DNA of 10,400 nucleotides from Gammaproteobacteria bacterium (GCA_028817255.1 JAPPQA010000103.1:1-10400); one strand, 5' to 3'. Shown: positions 1 through 7,786, numbered from the stretch's first letter. The notes: generated by a model from the sequence alone, not told the origin. Numbers and translations: made by a program.

Positions 1-49
1 GCATCCGCTCGCCGCGCCCCGCCGCCAGGATTACGACGCTAGGCGTCAC
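1..49 (-). CDS. glmU: N-terminal fragment of bifunctional GlmU (UDP-GlcNAc pyrophosphorylase / GlcN-1-P acetyltransferase), cut by window edge
   Basis: GlmU makes UDP-N-acetylglucosamine in the cytoplasm, the precursor of peptidoglycan and lipopolysaccharide. Only 16 codons are visible, reading MTPSVVILAAGRGERM from a GTG start (complement of 47-49). The LAAGxGxRM nucleotide-binding loop is the signature of the N-terminal sugar-nucleotide pyrophosphorylase domain. A GGGA Shine-Dalgarno-like stretch lies 9 nt upstream of the GTG, and an in-frame TGA about 50 nt further upstream rules out a much longer N-terminus. The identity is strengthened by synteny: glmU follows atpC in E. coli and many gammaproteobacteria. 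Other sugar nucleotidyltransferases share this loop, so the call rests on motif plus position. The rest of the gene lies outside the window. Confidence 0.8.
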   Translation of the reverse strand, partial: MTPSVVILAAGRGERM

Positions 50-190
50 GGCAATCTGTCCCTCGGTTCTGGGTCCCCCGCTTCTGGCATCGCGGCACAG
101 TCATGATGGGGGGCATCATACTCCACCGCAAAGCCCGCATCCGTTCGAGTCAGGGCAAGCCTTATCCTTCGTCTTATATGTTGCTCTGTC

Positions 191-292
191 TGTCATTCCG
201 GTTTTTTTTCTGTCATTCCGGCCTCCTCCATGTCATTCCGGCCCCTCTTGTCATTCCGGCCTCCTCCATGTCATTCCGGCGAAAGCCGGAAT
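191..292 (+). repeat. Five-unit tandem array of TGTCATTCCGG at about 20-bp period, ending in a complete hairpin repeat
   Basis: The core TGTCATTCCGG(C) begins at 191, 211, 231, 249 and 269, so the periods are 20, 20, 18 and 20 bp. Units two and four are identical over 20 bp (core followed by CTCCTCCA). Only the last unit continues into the partner arm and forms the complete hairpin: ATTCCGGC (273-280), loop GAAA (281-284), GCCGGAAT (285-292). The first four units are therefore half-elements. The complete unit resembles the widespread proteobacterial dispersed repeat GTCATTCC(C/G)GCGAAAGC(C/G)GGAATCC and has the same 20-bp layout as the Neisseria dRS3 element. Confidence 0.8.
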
Positions 293-360
293 CCCGCGCA
301 AATACAGCGCGGAACGCGCACATTGCAGCGCCGGACGGCCCGCCCCTGCCTTCATCGGAT

Positions 361-449
361 ATTCCTGCAAAGGAGCGCGAGGCGCGCGCTTTCTATGCTG
401 GATTCCTGCTTTCGCAGGAATGGCGGGAATAGCAGGGATTCCTGCTTTC
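361..449 (-). repeat. Variant hairpin repeat (ATTCCTGC type) with flanking half copies
   Basis: A complete hairpin lies at 402-421: ATTCCTGC, loop TTTC, GCAGGAAT. Half copies of the ATTCCTGC arm occur at 361-368 and 438-445, the latter followed by TTTC but lacking the second arm. Relative to the 273-292 element this is the reverse orientation. Its stem carries a paired substitution (G to T in one arm, C to A in the other) that keeps the base pair. It is a member of the same repeat family as its neighbours. Confidence 0.7.
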
Positions 450-484
450 CAGTTCGTACAAAAACCGTCTCCGCCTCTTTTTTC

Positions 485-509
485 TGTCATTCTGGCGCAA
501 GCCGGAATC
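485..509 (+). repeat. Single dispersed hairpin repeat
   Basis: The unit begins TGTCATTC and forms ATTCTGGC (489-496), loop GCAA (497-500) and GCCGGAAT (501-508). One position is a T-G wobble and the other seven are Watson-Crick. Its orientation is that of the left array. The loop is again of the GNRA form when read on this strand. Confidence 0.75.
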
Positions 510-538
510 TCATAGGGGATGCCGAGTTCGCAAGAGGG

Positions 539-624
539 ATTCCGGCTTTCGCCGGAATGACAAGGAGGGAGGCCGGAATGACACGGGGGGAGGCGGAACG
601 ACACGGGGGGAGGCCGGAACGACA
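539..624 (-). repeat. Four-unit tandem array of the hairpin repeat, opposite orientation to 191-292
   Basis: A complete hairpin at 539-558 (ATTCCGGC, TTTC, GCCGGAAT) is followed by GACA. Three more copies of the outgoing arm then follow. GCCGGAATGACA and its variants end at 562, 583, 603 and 624, giving periods of 21, 20 and 21 bp. The last two units have drifted to GGAACGACA and are separated by the same ACGGGGGGAG(G) filler. The array is a mirror image of 191-292: full hairpin on the inside, half-units running outward. Confidence 0.8.
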
Positions 625-694
625 GAGCGCTGTTTCCCTACTTCCAAAGCGACATATGAATGGCAGCTTATTCCCGAACGCATCTCGGTTCCAG

Positions 695-716
695 GCGCGC
701 CGGGCGCCCGGCGCGC
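695..716. repeat. Perfect 22-bp GC palindrome just downstream of atpC
   Basis: The arm GCGCGCCGGGC (695-705) is followed directly by its exact reverse complement (706-716). It starts 11 bases past the atpC stop. In the atp mRNA it would form a very stable stem. No run of T follows on either strand, so it is not a classical intrinsic terminator. It may act as a 3' stabilising or pausing structure, or be part of a REP-like repeat. Confidence 0.7.
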
Positions 717-727
717 GGCGGGGGAGT

Positions 728-1171
728 TCAGGAGCGGCCGGCGCGGCGGCGAAGGCGCTGGATGGTCTGCCATTGGGCGACGGCCTCGGCAAGCTGCGCC
801 TGGGCCAGCGCATAGTCCACTTTGGCCTCGCGGTCGTGGAAGGCGCGCTCGGCCATTTGCCGCGCCTCTTCGATGTCGGCTTCGTCCAGGTCTTCCGCCC
901 GCACCGCCGTGTCGGAGAGCACGGTCACGATGCTGGGCTGCACCTCGATGATGCCGCCGGAGACGTAGAAGGCCTGCTCTCGTTCGCCCTCGGCGCTGCC
1001 CTCGGGCAGCTGCACCCGCACTTCTCCCGGCGCCAGCAGGCTGAGGAAGGCGGCATGACCGGGGGCGATGCCGACCTCGCCCAGCTGGGCGGGGGCGAAG
1101 ACCATCGCCGCCTCGCCGGAGAAGATCTCCCGCTCGGCGCTGACGATGTCCACGCGGATGCTCTTGGCCAA
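728..1171 (-). CDS. atpC: ATP synthase F1 subunit epsilon
   Basis: Epsilon is part of the central rotor stalk of F1, contacts gamma and the c-ring, and inhibits ATP hydrolysis through its C-terminal helices. The 147-residue product starts MAKSIRVDIVSAEREIFSG and contains the family landmarks GEVGIAPGHA, FYVSGGIIEVQP and VTVLSDTAVR in the N-terminal beta-sandwich, then a helical hairpin (DLDEADIEEARQMAERA, VDYALAQAQLAEA). The start is a TTG (1169-1171): it has a GGGAGG site 6 nt upstream (complement of 1178-1183) and no in-frame ATG or GTG lies between the atpD stop and this codon. It is 14 bp downstream of atpD and a little longer than the E. coli protein (139 residues) because of an arginine-rich tail. 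Confidence 0.95.
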   Translation of the reverse strand: MAKSIRVDIVSAEREIFSGEAAMVFAPAQLGEVGIAPGHAAFLSLLAPGEVRVQLPEGSAEGEREQAFYVSGGIIEVQPSIVTVLSDTAVRAEDLDEADIEEARQMAERAFHDREAKVDYALAQAQLAEAVAQWQTIQRLRRRAGRS

Positions 1172-1177
1172 CGGCTG

Positions 1178-1183
1178 CCTCCC
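1178..1183 (-). promoter_or_regulatory. Ribosome binding site of atpC, fixes a TTG start
   Basis: GGGAGG lies 6 nt before the TTG at 1169-1171, inside the atpD-atpC gap. It is the reason for choosing TTG over the internal GTG a few codons later. Confidence 0.7.
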
Positions 1184-1185
1184 GC

Positions 1186-2613
1186 TTACAGCGTCTTCGC
1201 CTTCTCCACGGCGTCCTCGATGGTGCCGACCATGTAAAAGGCCTGTTCGGGCAGGGCGTCGTGTTTGCCCTCGGCGATCTCCTTGAAGCCGCGGATATTC
1301 TCCTTGAGCGGCACATAGACGCCGCTTTGCCCGGTGAACACCTCGGCGACGAAGTACGGCTGCGACAGAAAGCGCTGGATCTTGCGGGCGCGGGTCACCA
1401 GCCGCTTGTCTTCCTCGGACAACTCGTCCATGCCCAGGATGGCGATGATGTCGCGCAGCTCCTTGTAGCGCTGCAGGATGTTCTGCACGGCGCGGGCGGT
1501 GTCGTAATGCTCCTGGCCGACGACCAGGGGATCCAGCTGCCGGCTGGTCGAGTCCAGGGGGTCCACCGCGGGGTATATGCCCAACTCGGCGATCTGGCGC
1601 GACAACACCACCGTCGCGTCCAGGTGGGCGAAGGTGGTCGCGGGCGAGGGGTCGGTGAGGTCGTCCGCCGGCACATAGACCGCCTGGATGGAGGTGATGG
1701 AGCCGGTGCGGGTGGAGGTGATCCGTTCCTGCAGTTTGCCCATCTCCTCGGCGAGGGTGGGCTGGTAGCCGACGGCGGACGGCATCCGCCCCAACAGCGC
1801 GGAGCATTCCACGCCGGCCAGCGTGAAGCGGTAGATGTTGTCTATGAACAACAGCACGTCGCGGCCTTCGTCGCGGAATTTCTCCGCCAGGGTCAGCCCG
1901 GTCAGGCCGACGCGCAGGCGGTTGCCCGGCGGCTCGTTCATCTGCCCATAGACCAGCGAGACCTTGTCCAGCACGTTGGAGTCTTTCATCTCGTGGTAGA
2001 AATCGTTGCCCTCGCGGGTGCGCTCGCCCACGCCGGCGAACACGGAGTAGCCGCTGTGCTCGATGGCGATGTTGCGGATCAGCTCCATCATGTTGACCGT
2101 CTTGCCGACGCCGGCGCCGCCGAACAGGCCAACCTTGCCGCCCTTGGCGAAGGGGCAGATGAGGTCAATCACCTTGATCCCCGTCTCCAGCAGTTCCGTG
2201 GCCGAGGTCAGTTCGGTGAATGCGGGGGCGTTGCGGTGGATCGGCAGCCGCTCTTCCGACTCGATGGGTCCGCGCTCGTCAATCGGGTCGCCCAGCACGT
2301 TCATGATCCGGCCCAGGGTTTTTTCGCCCACGGGGACCTGGATCGCGGCCTGGGTGTTCTCCACGCCGGCGCCGCGGCACAGGCCGTCGGTGGAGCCGAG
2401 GGCGATGGTGCGCACTACGCCGTCGCCCAGCTGCTGTTGCACTTCCAGCGTGGTGGAGGCGCCGTTCGAGCCGCTCTCCACCTGCAGGGCCTGGTAGATC
2501 CTGGGGATGGCCTGCGGCGGAAATTCCACATCCACTACGGCGCCGATGATTTGGACGACTTCTCCCCGGTCCTTTGCCGCCGCTTTCTTTTTCCCTTTCT
2601 GCTTGCTGCTCAT
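1186..2613 (-). CDS. atpD: ATP synthase F1 catalytic subunit beta
   Basis: Beta carries the catalytic sites that make ATP from ADP and phosphate. The 475-residue protein has the P-loop GGAGVGKT at 165-172 (Lys171), the catalytic glutamate in GERTREGN (Glu197), Walker B LLFIDN with Asp258, and the DELSEED region that contacts gamma. These correspond to Lys155, Glu181 and Asp242 of E. coli with a constant offset of 16. The body is close to full identity with gammaproteobacterial AtpD in many blocks. The ATG at 2611-2613 has an AGGTGA site 5 nt upstream. Odd feature: a lysine-rich N-terminal tail (MSSKQKGKKKAAAKDRG) about 14 residues longer than in E. coli. It lies 14 bp downstream of atpG. Confidence 0.98.
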   Translation of the reverse strand: MSSKQKGKKKAAAKDRGEVVQIIGAVVDVEFPPQAIPRIYQALQVESGSNGASTTLEVQQQLGDGVVRTIALGSTDGLCRGAGVENTQAAIQVPVGEKTLGRIMNVLGDPIDERGPIESEERLPIHRNAPAFTELTSATELLETGIKVIDLICPFAKGGKVGLFGGAGVGKTVNMMELIRNIAIEHSGYSVFAGVGERTREGNDFYHEMKDSNVLDKVSLVYGQMNEPPGNRLRVGLTGLTLAEKFRDEGRDVLLFIDNIYRFTLAGVECSALLGRMPSAVGYQPTLAEEMGKLQERITSTRTGSITSIQAVYVPADDLTDPSPATTFAHLDATVVLSRQIAELGIYPAVDPLDSTSRQLDPLVVGQEHYDTARAVQNILQRYKELRDIIAILGMDELSEEDKRLVTRARKIQRFLSQPYFVAEVFTGQSGVYVPLKENIRGFKEIAEGKHDALPEQAFYMVGTIEDAVEKAKTL

Positions 2614-2627
2614 ATGGTCACCTCGGT

Positions 2628-3494
2628 TCAGGCAACGGCGGCTGCGCCGCCCACGATCTCGGATAGCTCCTGGGTAATGGCGGCCTGCCGCGCCTTGTTG
2701 TAGATGAGTTGAAGTTCGTCTATCAGCTTGCCGGCATTGTCGGCCGCGCTCTTCATCGCCACCATGCGGGCGGCCTGTTCGCAGGCGATGTTCTCCACCA
2801 CGCATTGATAGATCAGCGATTCCAGATAGCGCCGGATCAGGTGGTCCAGGACCTCCCGGGCGTCGGGTTCGTATATGTAGTCCCAGTGAAACTTCATTTC
2901 CTCGGCCTCGCTGGGGGGCAGCGGCAGCAGCTGCTCTACTTCCGGCGACTGCGTCATCGAGTTGACGAAGCGGTTATAGACGATGTACAGCCGGTCAATC
3001 TTCGCCTGTTCGTAGGCGTCGAGCATGATCTTGATCGTGCCGATCAGCTGCTCCATGGAGGGCTCGTCTCCCAGGCGCACGGCGCGGCTGAGAATGGGGG
3101 CGCCGATCAGGGAAAAAAAGCCCACGCCCTTGGAGCCGATCGCGCACAGATCCGCGACGATTCCCCGTTCGTCCCATGCTTGCATCCGGCGCACCACTTT
3201 GCGAAACAGGTTGGCGTTCAGCCCCCCGCACAAGCCCCGGTCCGTGGACACGACGATCAGGCCGACGTGGCGGTTGTGTTCCCGTCTCTCCAGAAAGGGG
3301 CTGCGGTACTCGCTCTTGGCGTGTTCCAGGTGCGCGATCACGTTGCGAATCTTTTCCGCGTAGGGGCGGGCGGCCCGCATGCGCTCCTGGGTCTTGCGCA
3401 TTTTGCTGGCCGCGACCATCTCCATCGCCTTGGTGATCTTCTGCGTGTTCCGGATGCTGCCGATCTTGACCCGGATTTCCTTTGCCGCCGCCAT
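2628..3494 (-). CDS. atpG: ATP synthase F1 subunit gamma
   Basis: Gamma is the rotating central shaft that couples c-ring rotation to conformational change in the alpha3beta3 head. The 288-residue product matches the family length (287 in E. coli). It has the N-terminal helix IRVKIGSIRNTQKITKAMEMVAA with SKM following, the core STDRGLCGGLNANL, and the C-terminal helix ending ITQELSEIVGGAAAV, all diagnostic. The N- and C-terminal helices form the coiled-coil shaft. The ATG at 3492-3494 has a GGAGGA site 5 nt upstream. It lies 21 bp after atpA and 14 bp before atpD, consistent with co-transcription and stoichiometric assembly of F1. Confidence 0.98.
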   Translation of the reverse strand: MAAAKEIRVKIGSIRNTQKITKAMEMVAASKMRKTQERMRAARPYAEKIRNVIAHLEHAKSEYRSPFLERREHNRHVGLIVVSTDRGLCGGLNANLFRKVVRRMQAWDERGIVADLCAIGSKGVGFFSLIGAPILSRAVRLGDEPSMEQLIGTIKIMLDAYEQAKIDRLYIVYNRFVNSMTQSPEVEQLLPLPPSEAEEMKFHWDYIYEPDAREVLDHLIRRYLESLIYQCVVENIACEQAARMVAMKSAADNAGKLIDELQLIYNKARQAAITQELSEIVGGAAAVA

Positions 3495-3515
3495 GGCAGT
3501 CCTCCCCGCGCCCCC

Positions 3516-5057
<1,542 letters not shown>

Positions 5058-5122
5058 TCGTTCCTCCGCGTTCCGTTTTCCGTCTGCACGATGTCCTGTC
5101 TGTGCCTGCCCGCGCCGTCCGC

Positions 5123-5656
5123 CTACGCCAGGGCCTCGGCCAGGCCGTTCAGTTTGTTGCGCAGGGAGGTGTCAATGACCGTATCGCCGATCTCGATCCG
5201 CACCCCCCCGATCAGGGAAGCTTCGATCAGTACCTCGCTCTCCACCCGGGTGGCCAGGCGCTGCGCCAGCGATTCTTCGATCTGCCGCCGTTCGCCGTCC
5301 GTCAGAGGATAGGCGGAAAACAGGCGGACGCTGGTCCGTCCCTCGAGGCGGCGGCGGCGCTCCTCGAAGAACTGGTGTACCGCGTCGGCAAGCTCCAGGC
5401 GGCGCGCGCGCACCAGCAATTCGACGAACCTTTCCTGGGTCGCGCTGTGCAGGGCGGCGGCACAGACTTCCCGCGTCAATCGCAGCAAGCGCTCCGTCCC
5501 CACCCGCGGGTCCGACAGCAGGCGTCGCATCAGCGGCTCGCGCGCCACGATGGCCAGCGTCCGCAACAGCTCGGACCAGGAGGCCAGCGCTTCCTCCGCG
5601 CGCGCCTGCTCGAAGGCGGCGCGGGCATACGGCCTAGCGGCGCCGCGTTCCCGCAT
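5123..5656 (-). CDS. atpH: ATP synthase F1 subunit delta
   Basis: Delta sits on top of F1 and ties alpha to the b-subunit stator. The 177-residue product equals the E. coli length and carries the N-terminal ARPYARAAFEQA motif and the C-terminal block IGGVRIEIGDTVIDTSLRNKLNGLAEAL, the OSCP/delta signature. The ATG at 5654-5656 matches the expected N-terminus. Its Shine-Dalgarno is weak: the only candidate is AGGA 12 nt upstream, so translation may depend partly on ribosomes arriving from atpF 63 bp before. Confidence 0.96.
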   Translation of the reverse strand: MRERGAARPYARAAFEQARAEEALASWSELLRTLAIVAREPLMRRLLSDPRVGTERLLRLTREVCAAALHSATQERFVELLVRARRLELADAVHQFFEERRRRLEGRTSVRLFSAYPLTDGERRQIEESLAQRLATRVESEVLIEASLIGGVRIEIGDTVIDTSLRNKLNGLAEALA

Positions 5657-5692
5657 GGCGGCTTTCGTTCCTGACGCTCTTCGCGTATCTCG

Positions 5693-5725
5693 TCACTGTA
5701 GGAGGCGTCACTGTAGGCGTCACTG
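5693..5725 (-). repeat. Short tandem repeat at the atpF stop giving three in-frame TGA codons
   Basis: On the coding strand the motif CAGTGACG occurs three times in succession, with starts 12 and 15 nt apart. The first copy contains the atpF stop (complement of 5720-5722). The second and third place further TGA codons at 5708-5710 and 5693-5695 in the same frame. It looks like small local duplications that left the stop repeated. Confidence 0.65.
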
Positions 5726-6199
5726 CGGGCCCAACTCGGCTTTCAGGCCCTGCAGCGTCTTTTGGTGATCCTTGGGCGACACCTCGCGCTGGAGGACCTG
5801 CTCGGCGCCGGCAATGACCAGCGCCGCCAGTTTGGCGCGCAGCTCTTCGCGCGCCTGCGCCTTTTCCTGCTCGACCTCGGCATGCGCCGCGGCCAGGATC
5901 CGCTGCCCTTCCGCTTCGGCGGCGCGTTTCGCCTGTTCCACCATTTCGTCGCCGCGCCGCTGGGCCTGGTCAATCAGCTCGGCCGCCTTTTTGCGGCCCT
6001 CCGCCTGCAGCTCGTTCGAGCGCTGCGTCGCCTGTTCCAGCTCGCGGCGCCCTTGCTCGGCCGCGGCCAGGCCGTCGGCGATCCGTTTCTCCCGCTCCGC
6101 CATCGCCTGCAACAGCACGGGCCAGATGAAGCGCATGGCGAACCAGATCAGAAGGGCAAACACGATCATCTGCCCGATCAGGGTCGCGTTGATGCTCAA
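5720..6199 (-). CDS. atpF: ATP synthase Fo subunit b
   Basis: Subunit b forms the peripheral stator stalk as a dimer, anchored in the membrane and reaching delta. The 159-residue product (E. coli 156) begins MSINATLIGQ, with one membrane helix at roughly residues 7-29 (MIVFALLIWFAMRFIWPVLL). A long charged, alanine-rich coiled coil follows from about residue 30 to 130, then LAALVIAGAEQVLQREV near the end. The start is TTG (6197-6199): it gives the canonical N-terminus and has GGAGG 6 nt upstream. An ATG at 6281-6283 in the same frame would add 28 non-conserved residues read from inside atpE, so I reject it. It lies 28 bp after atpE. Confidence 0.95.
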   Translation of the reverse strand: MSINATLIGQMIVFALLIWFAMRFIWPVLLQAMAEREKRIADGLAAAEQGRRELEQATQRSNELQAEGRKKAAELIDQAQRRGDEMVEQAKRAAEAEGQRILAAAHAEVEQEKAQAREELRAKLAALVIAGAEQVLQREVSPKDHQKTLQGLKAELGPQ

Positions 6200-6205
6200 G
6201 GCCGG

Positions 6206-6210
6206 CCTCC
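6206..6210 (-). promoter_or_regulatory. Ribosome binding site of atpF, fixes a TTG start
   Basis: GGAGG lies 6 nt before the TTG at 6197-6199 in the atpE-atpF gap. The nearby ATG at 6214-6216 is out of frame with atpF. Confidence 0.7.
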
Positions 6211-6227
6211 GTTCATCGTCCGCATCG

Positions 6228-6530
6228 TCAACCGCCCAGGCTTTGGCGCGCGGCTTCCAGCGCCCCCGCGAAGGGGTTGGCAAAAGTGAAGAACAAGGCG
6301 ATGCCGACGCCGATCATGGTGACCGCATCCAACAGGCCGGCGACAATGAACATCTTGATTTGCAGCATGGGAACGATCTCCGGCTGGCGCGCCGCGCCCT
6401 CCAGAAACTTGCCTCCCAGAATGCCGAAACCGATGGCTGTCCCGGCGGCGCCCAGGCCGATCAACAGGGACACGGCAATGGCGGTCATTCCCTGTACTTG
6501 TGAGAGATAACCTAGAAATTCAGCTTGCAT
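6228..6530 (-). CDS. atpE: ATP synthase Fo subunit c (proteolipid)
   Basis: Subunit c forms the proton-driven rotor ring. The product has 100 residues in two membrane helices: the first with GLGAAGTAIGFGILGGKF, then the polar loop GAARQPE, then a second helix with the ion-binding carboxylate in GLLDAVTMIGVG (Asp68, equivalent to E. coli Asp61). The residues around the carboxylate are of the proton-type, without the Glu plus Gln/Ser/Thr ligand set of sodium rings. It is longer than E. coli c (79) by a few N-terminal residues and a 13-residue-or-so tail after FANPF. Two ATGs stand in tandem; the second (6528-6530) is chosen because it is 5 nt from the strong AGGAGG (complement of 6536-6541), while the first is only 2 nt away. 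Confidence 0.96.
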   Translation of the reverse strand: MQAEFLGYLSQVQGMTAIAVSLLIGLGAAGTAIGFGILGGKFLEGAARQPEIVPMLQIKMFIVAGLLDAVTMIGVGIALFFTFANPFAGALEAARQSLGG

Positions 6531-6572
6531 CATATCCTCCTTTGCGACTTCGACAAGAACCTTTGCCCGCGC

Positions 6573-7403
6573 TCAATGCGTCTCGTGAGCCAGGCTGAGA
6601 TAGACGATGGTCAACATCATAAAGATGAACGCCTGCAGGGTGATGATCAGTATATGAAAAATAGCCCAGGCCAGCCCCAACAGCAGCTGCGACAGGAACA
6701 GGGCCCAGGTCCCCAGGTGGAGAAACTCTTCCAGCGTCCGCCCCAGGGAGAACAGAGCGATCAGAATAAAGATCAGTTCGCCCGCGTAGAGGTTGCCGAA
6801 CAGGCGCAGCGCCAGCGAGATCGGCCGCGCCAATTCCTCTACGGTCTTGAGGATGAAGTTCACGGGCGCGAACGCCCAGTGGTCGAAGGGATGGAGCAGG
6901 AACTCCTTGGCGAACCCGCCGGCGCCCTTGGCCCGGACGCTGTAGATCATGATCAGCGCGAACACCGTCAGCGACATGGCGAAGGTGGCGTTCAGGTCGG
7001 TGCTGGGGACCACCTTGAGGTAGGGGATGCCCGCCAGCCCGGCGAGCCAGGGCAGCAGATCCACCGGCACCAGGTCCATGAAGTTCATCAAAAACACCCA
7101 GACGAAGATGGTCAGCGCCAGGGGGGCAATGAGCCGGCTCTGGCCGTGAAAGGTCTCCCGCACCTGCTTGTCCACGAACTCTACCAGGATCTCGACGAAG
7201 TTCTGCAGCCGCCCCGGCACCCCGGCGACGGCCCGCGCCGCCACCCGCTGAAAGAGCAGCAGGCACCCCAGCCCCAGAAAGACGGAAAAAAACAGGGTGT
7301 CGAGGTGCAGGGTCCAGAAGCCCTCCCCCACCTGCAGGTTGTGCAAGTGATGGAGGATGTACTCCGTTTGGCCGCCCCCCGTATCCGGCGCCGCTGCCTT
7401 CAC
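6573..7403 (-). CDS. atpB: ATP synthase Fo subunit a
   Basis: Subunit a provides the two half-channels through which protons reach the c-ring. The 276-residue, strongly hydrophobic product has the essential arginine in SLALRLFGN (Arg200, equivalent to E. coli Arg210) and the C-terminal LIITLQAFIFMMLTIVYLSLA helix block, plus NFMDLVPVDLLP in the middle. The start is a GTG (7401-7403) that overlaps the atpI stop in a GTGA configuration, a typical translational-coupling arrangement. The upstream Shine-Dalgarno is weak (GGAAGG at 10 nt), which fits coupling. The resulting N-terminus (MKAAAPDTGGGQTEYILHHL) leads directly into the conserved YILHHL region. Confidence 0.96.
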   Translation of the reverse strand: MKAAAPDTGGGQTEYILHHLHNLQVGEGFWTLHLDTLFFSVFLGLGCLLLFQRVAARAVAGVPGRLQNFVEILVEFVDKQVRETFHGQSRLIAPLALTIFVWVFLMNFMDLVPVDLLPWLAGLAGIPYLKVVPSTDLNATFAMSLTVFALIMIYSVRAKGAGGFAKEFLLHPFDHWAFAPVNFILKTVEELARPISLALRLFGNLYAGELIFILIALFSLGRTLEEFLHLGTWALFLSQLLLGLAWAIFHILIITLQAFIFMMLTIVYLSLAHETH

Positions 7404-7786
7404 GACCGGGCGCCCTTCCACTTGTTGCCGAGCGCCCCCGGCAGCATCCACTGGGCCGCCAGGGCGAGGATGAAAGCGAGCAGCAGTATGGGCTGCTGTA
7501 TATCCGCATAAACCAGCGCCAGGAAAAACAACACGCCCGTCAGCGTCAGCTTGAGGGCCTCTCCTATGTAGAATCCTCTCAACATCGCCTGCGGCGTCGC
7601 ATGATTTACGGTAAACATATATGTGCCCAGCGCCAAGTTTCCCACGGTGCCGATTCCTCCCCCGAGCAACGCGGACCATGCGCCTCGCTGGCCCATCGTC
7701 GCCAGCAACAGGCCGCACAGCGCAAGGGTCACTATGATCTGCCCCCCCGCGCTTGCCAAAGCCATGCGCCAGCCCTCGCGGTTCAT
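7400..7786 (-). CDS. atpI: ATP synthase accessory protein AtpI
   Basis: AtpI is a small membrane protein at the head of many atp operons that assists c-ring assembly and has been linked to magnesium or calcium transport. It is not a structural part of the enzyme. The 128-residue product fits the family length (about 126-130) and shows four predicted membrane helices, with GGGIGTVGNLALGTYMF and GEALKLTLTGVLFFLALVY as recognisable parts. The ATG at 7784-7786 gives MNREGWRMALASAGGQ; upstream in-frame codons to 7936 read non-conserved sequence across the predicted promoter, so the longer start is rejected. The Shine-Dalgarno is weak (GGGGA about 11 nt away). It overlaps atpB by 4 bp. Confidence 0.88.
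   Translation of the reverse strand: MNREGWRMALASAGGQIIVTLALCGLLLATMGQRGAWSALLGGGIGTVGNLALGTYMFTVNHATPQAMLRGFYIGEALKLTLTGVLFFLALVYADIQQPILLLAFILALAAQWMLPGALGNKWKGARS

Larger units (their letters stand above)
50..727. other. Long repeat-filled spacer between atpC and glmU, no gene
   Basis: About 680 bases separate the atpC stop from the glmU start. I see no credible gene. Open frames across it read peptides such as CHSGESRNP and GIPAFAGMT, which are translations of the dispersed hairpin repeat and not proteins. The content is itemised in separate entries: a 20-bp-period array at 191-292, hairpins at 402-421 and 489-508, an opposed array at 539-624 and a GC palindrome at 695-716. Near glmU a small inverted repeat ATGATG/CATCAT with a 5-nt spacer sits at 103-119. 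I see nothing notable in 293-360, 446-484 or 625-694, and no convincing sigma-70 promoter for glmU. Confidence 0.75.

Noticed and set aside
191..280. CRISPR-like array
   Set aside because: The repeat core is only 11-12 bp, spacers are 6-9 bp and two of them identical, and no cas genes are present. It is a tandem array of half-hairpins.
230..1237. 335-codon open frame on the plus strand from the repeat region into antisense atpC
   Set aside because: It begins with translated hairpin repeats (CHSGESRNP, IPAFAGMT type peptides) and continues antisense to atpC, whose coding is certain.
1261..2703. 480-codon plus-strand open frame opposite atpD and the end of atpG
   Set aside because: It is a shadow of GC-rich coding on the other strand; the His-, Gly- and Ala-rich translation has no domain features.
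6228..6530. Sodium-driven c-ring
   Set aside because: The carboxylate is Asp in a GLLDAVTMIGVG context, with no Glu and polar ligand set typical of sodium-type subunit c.
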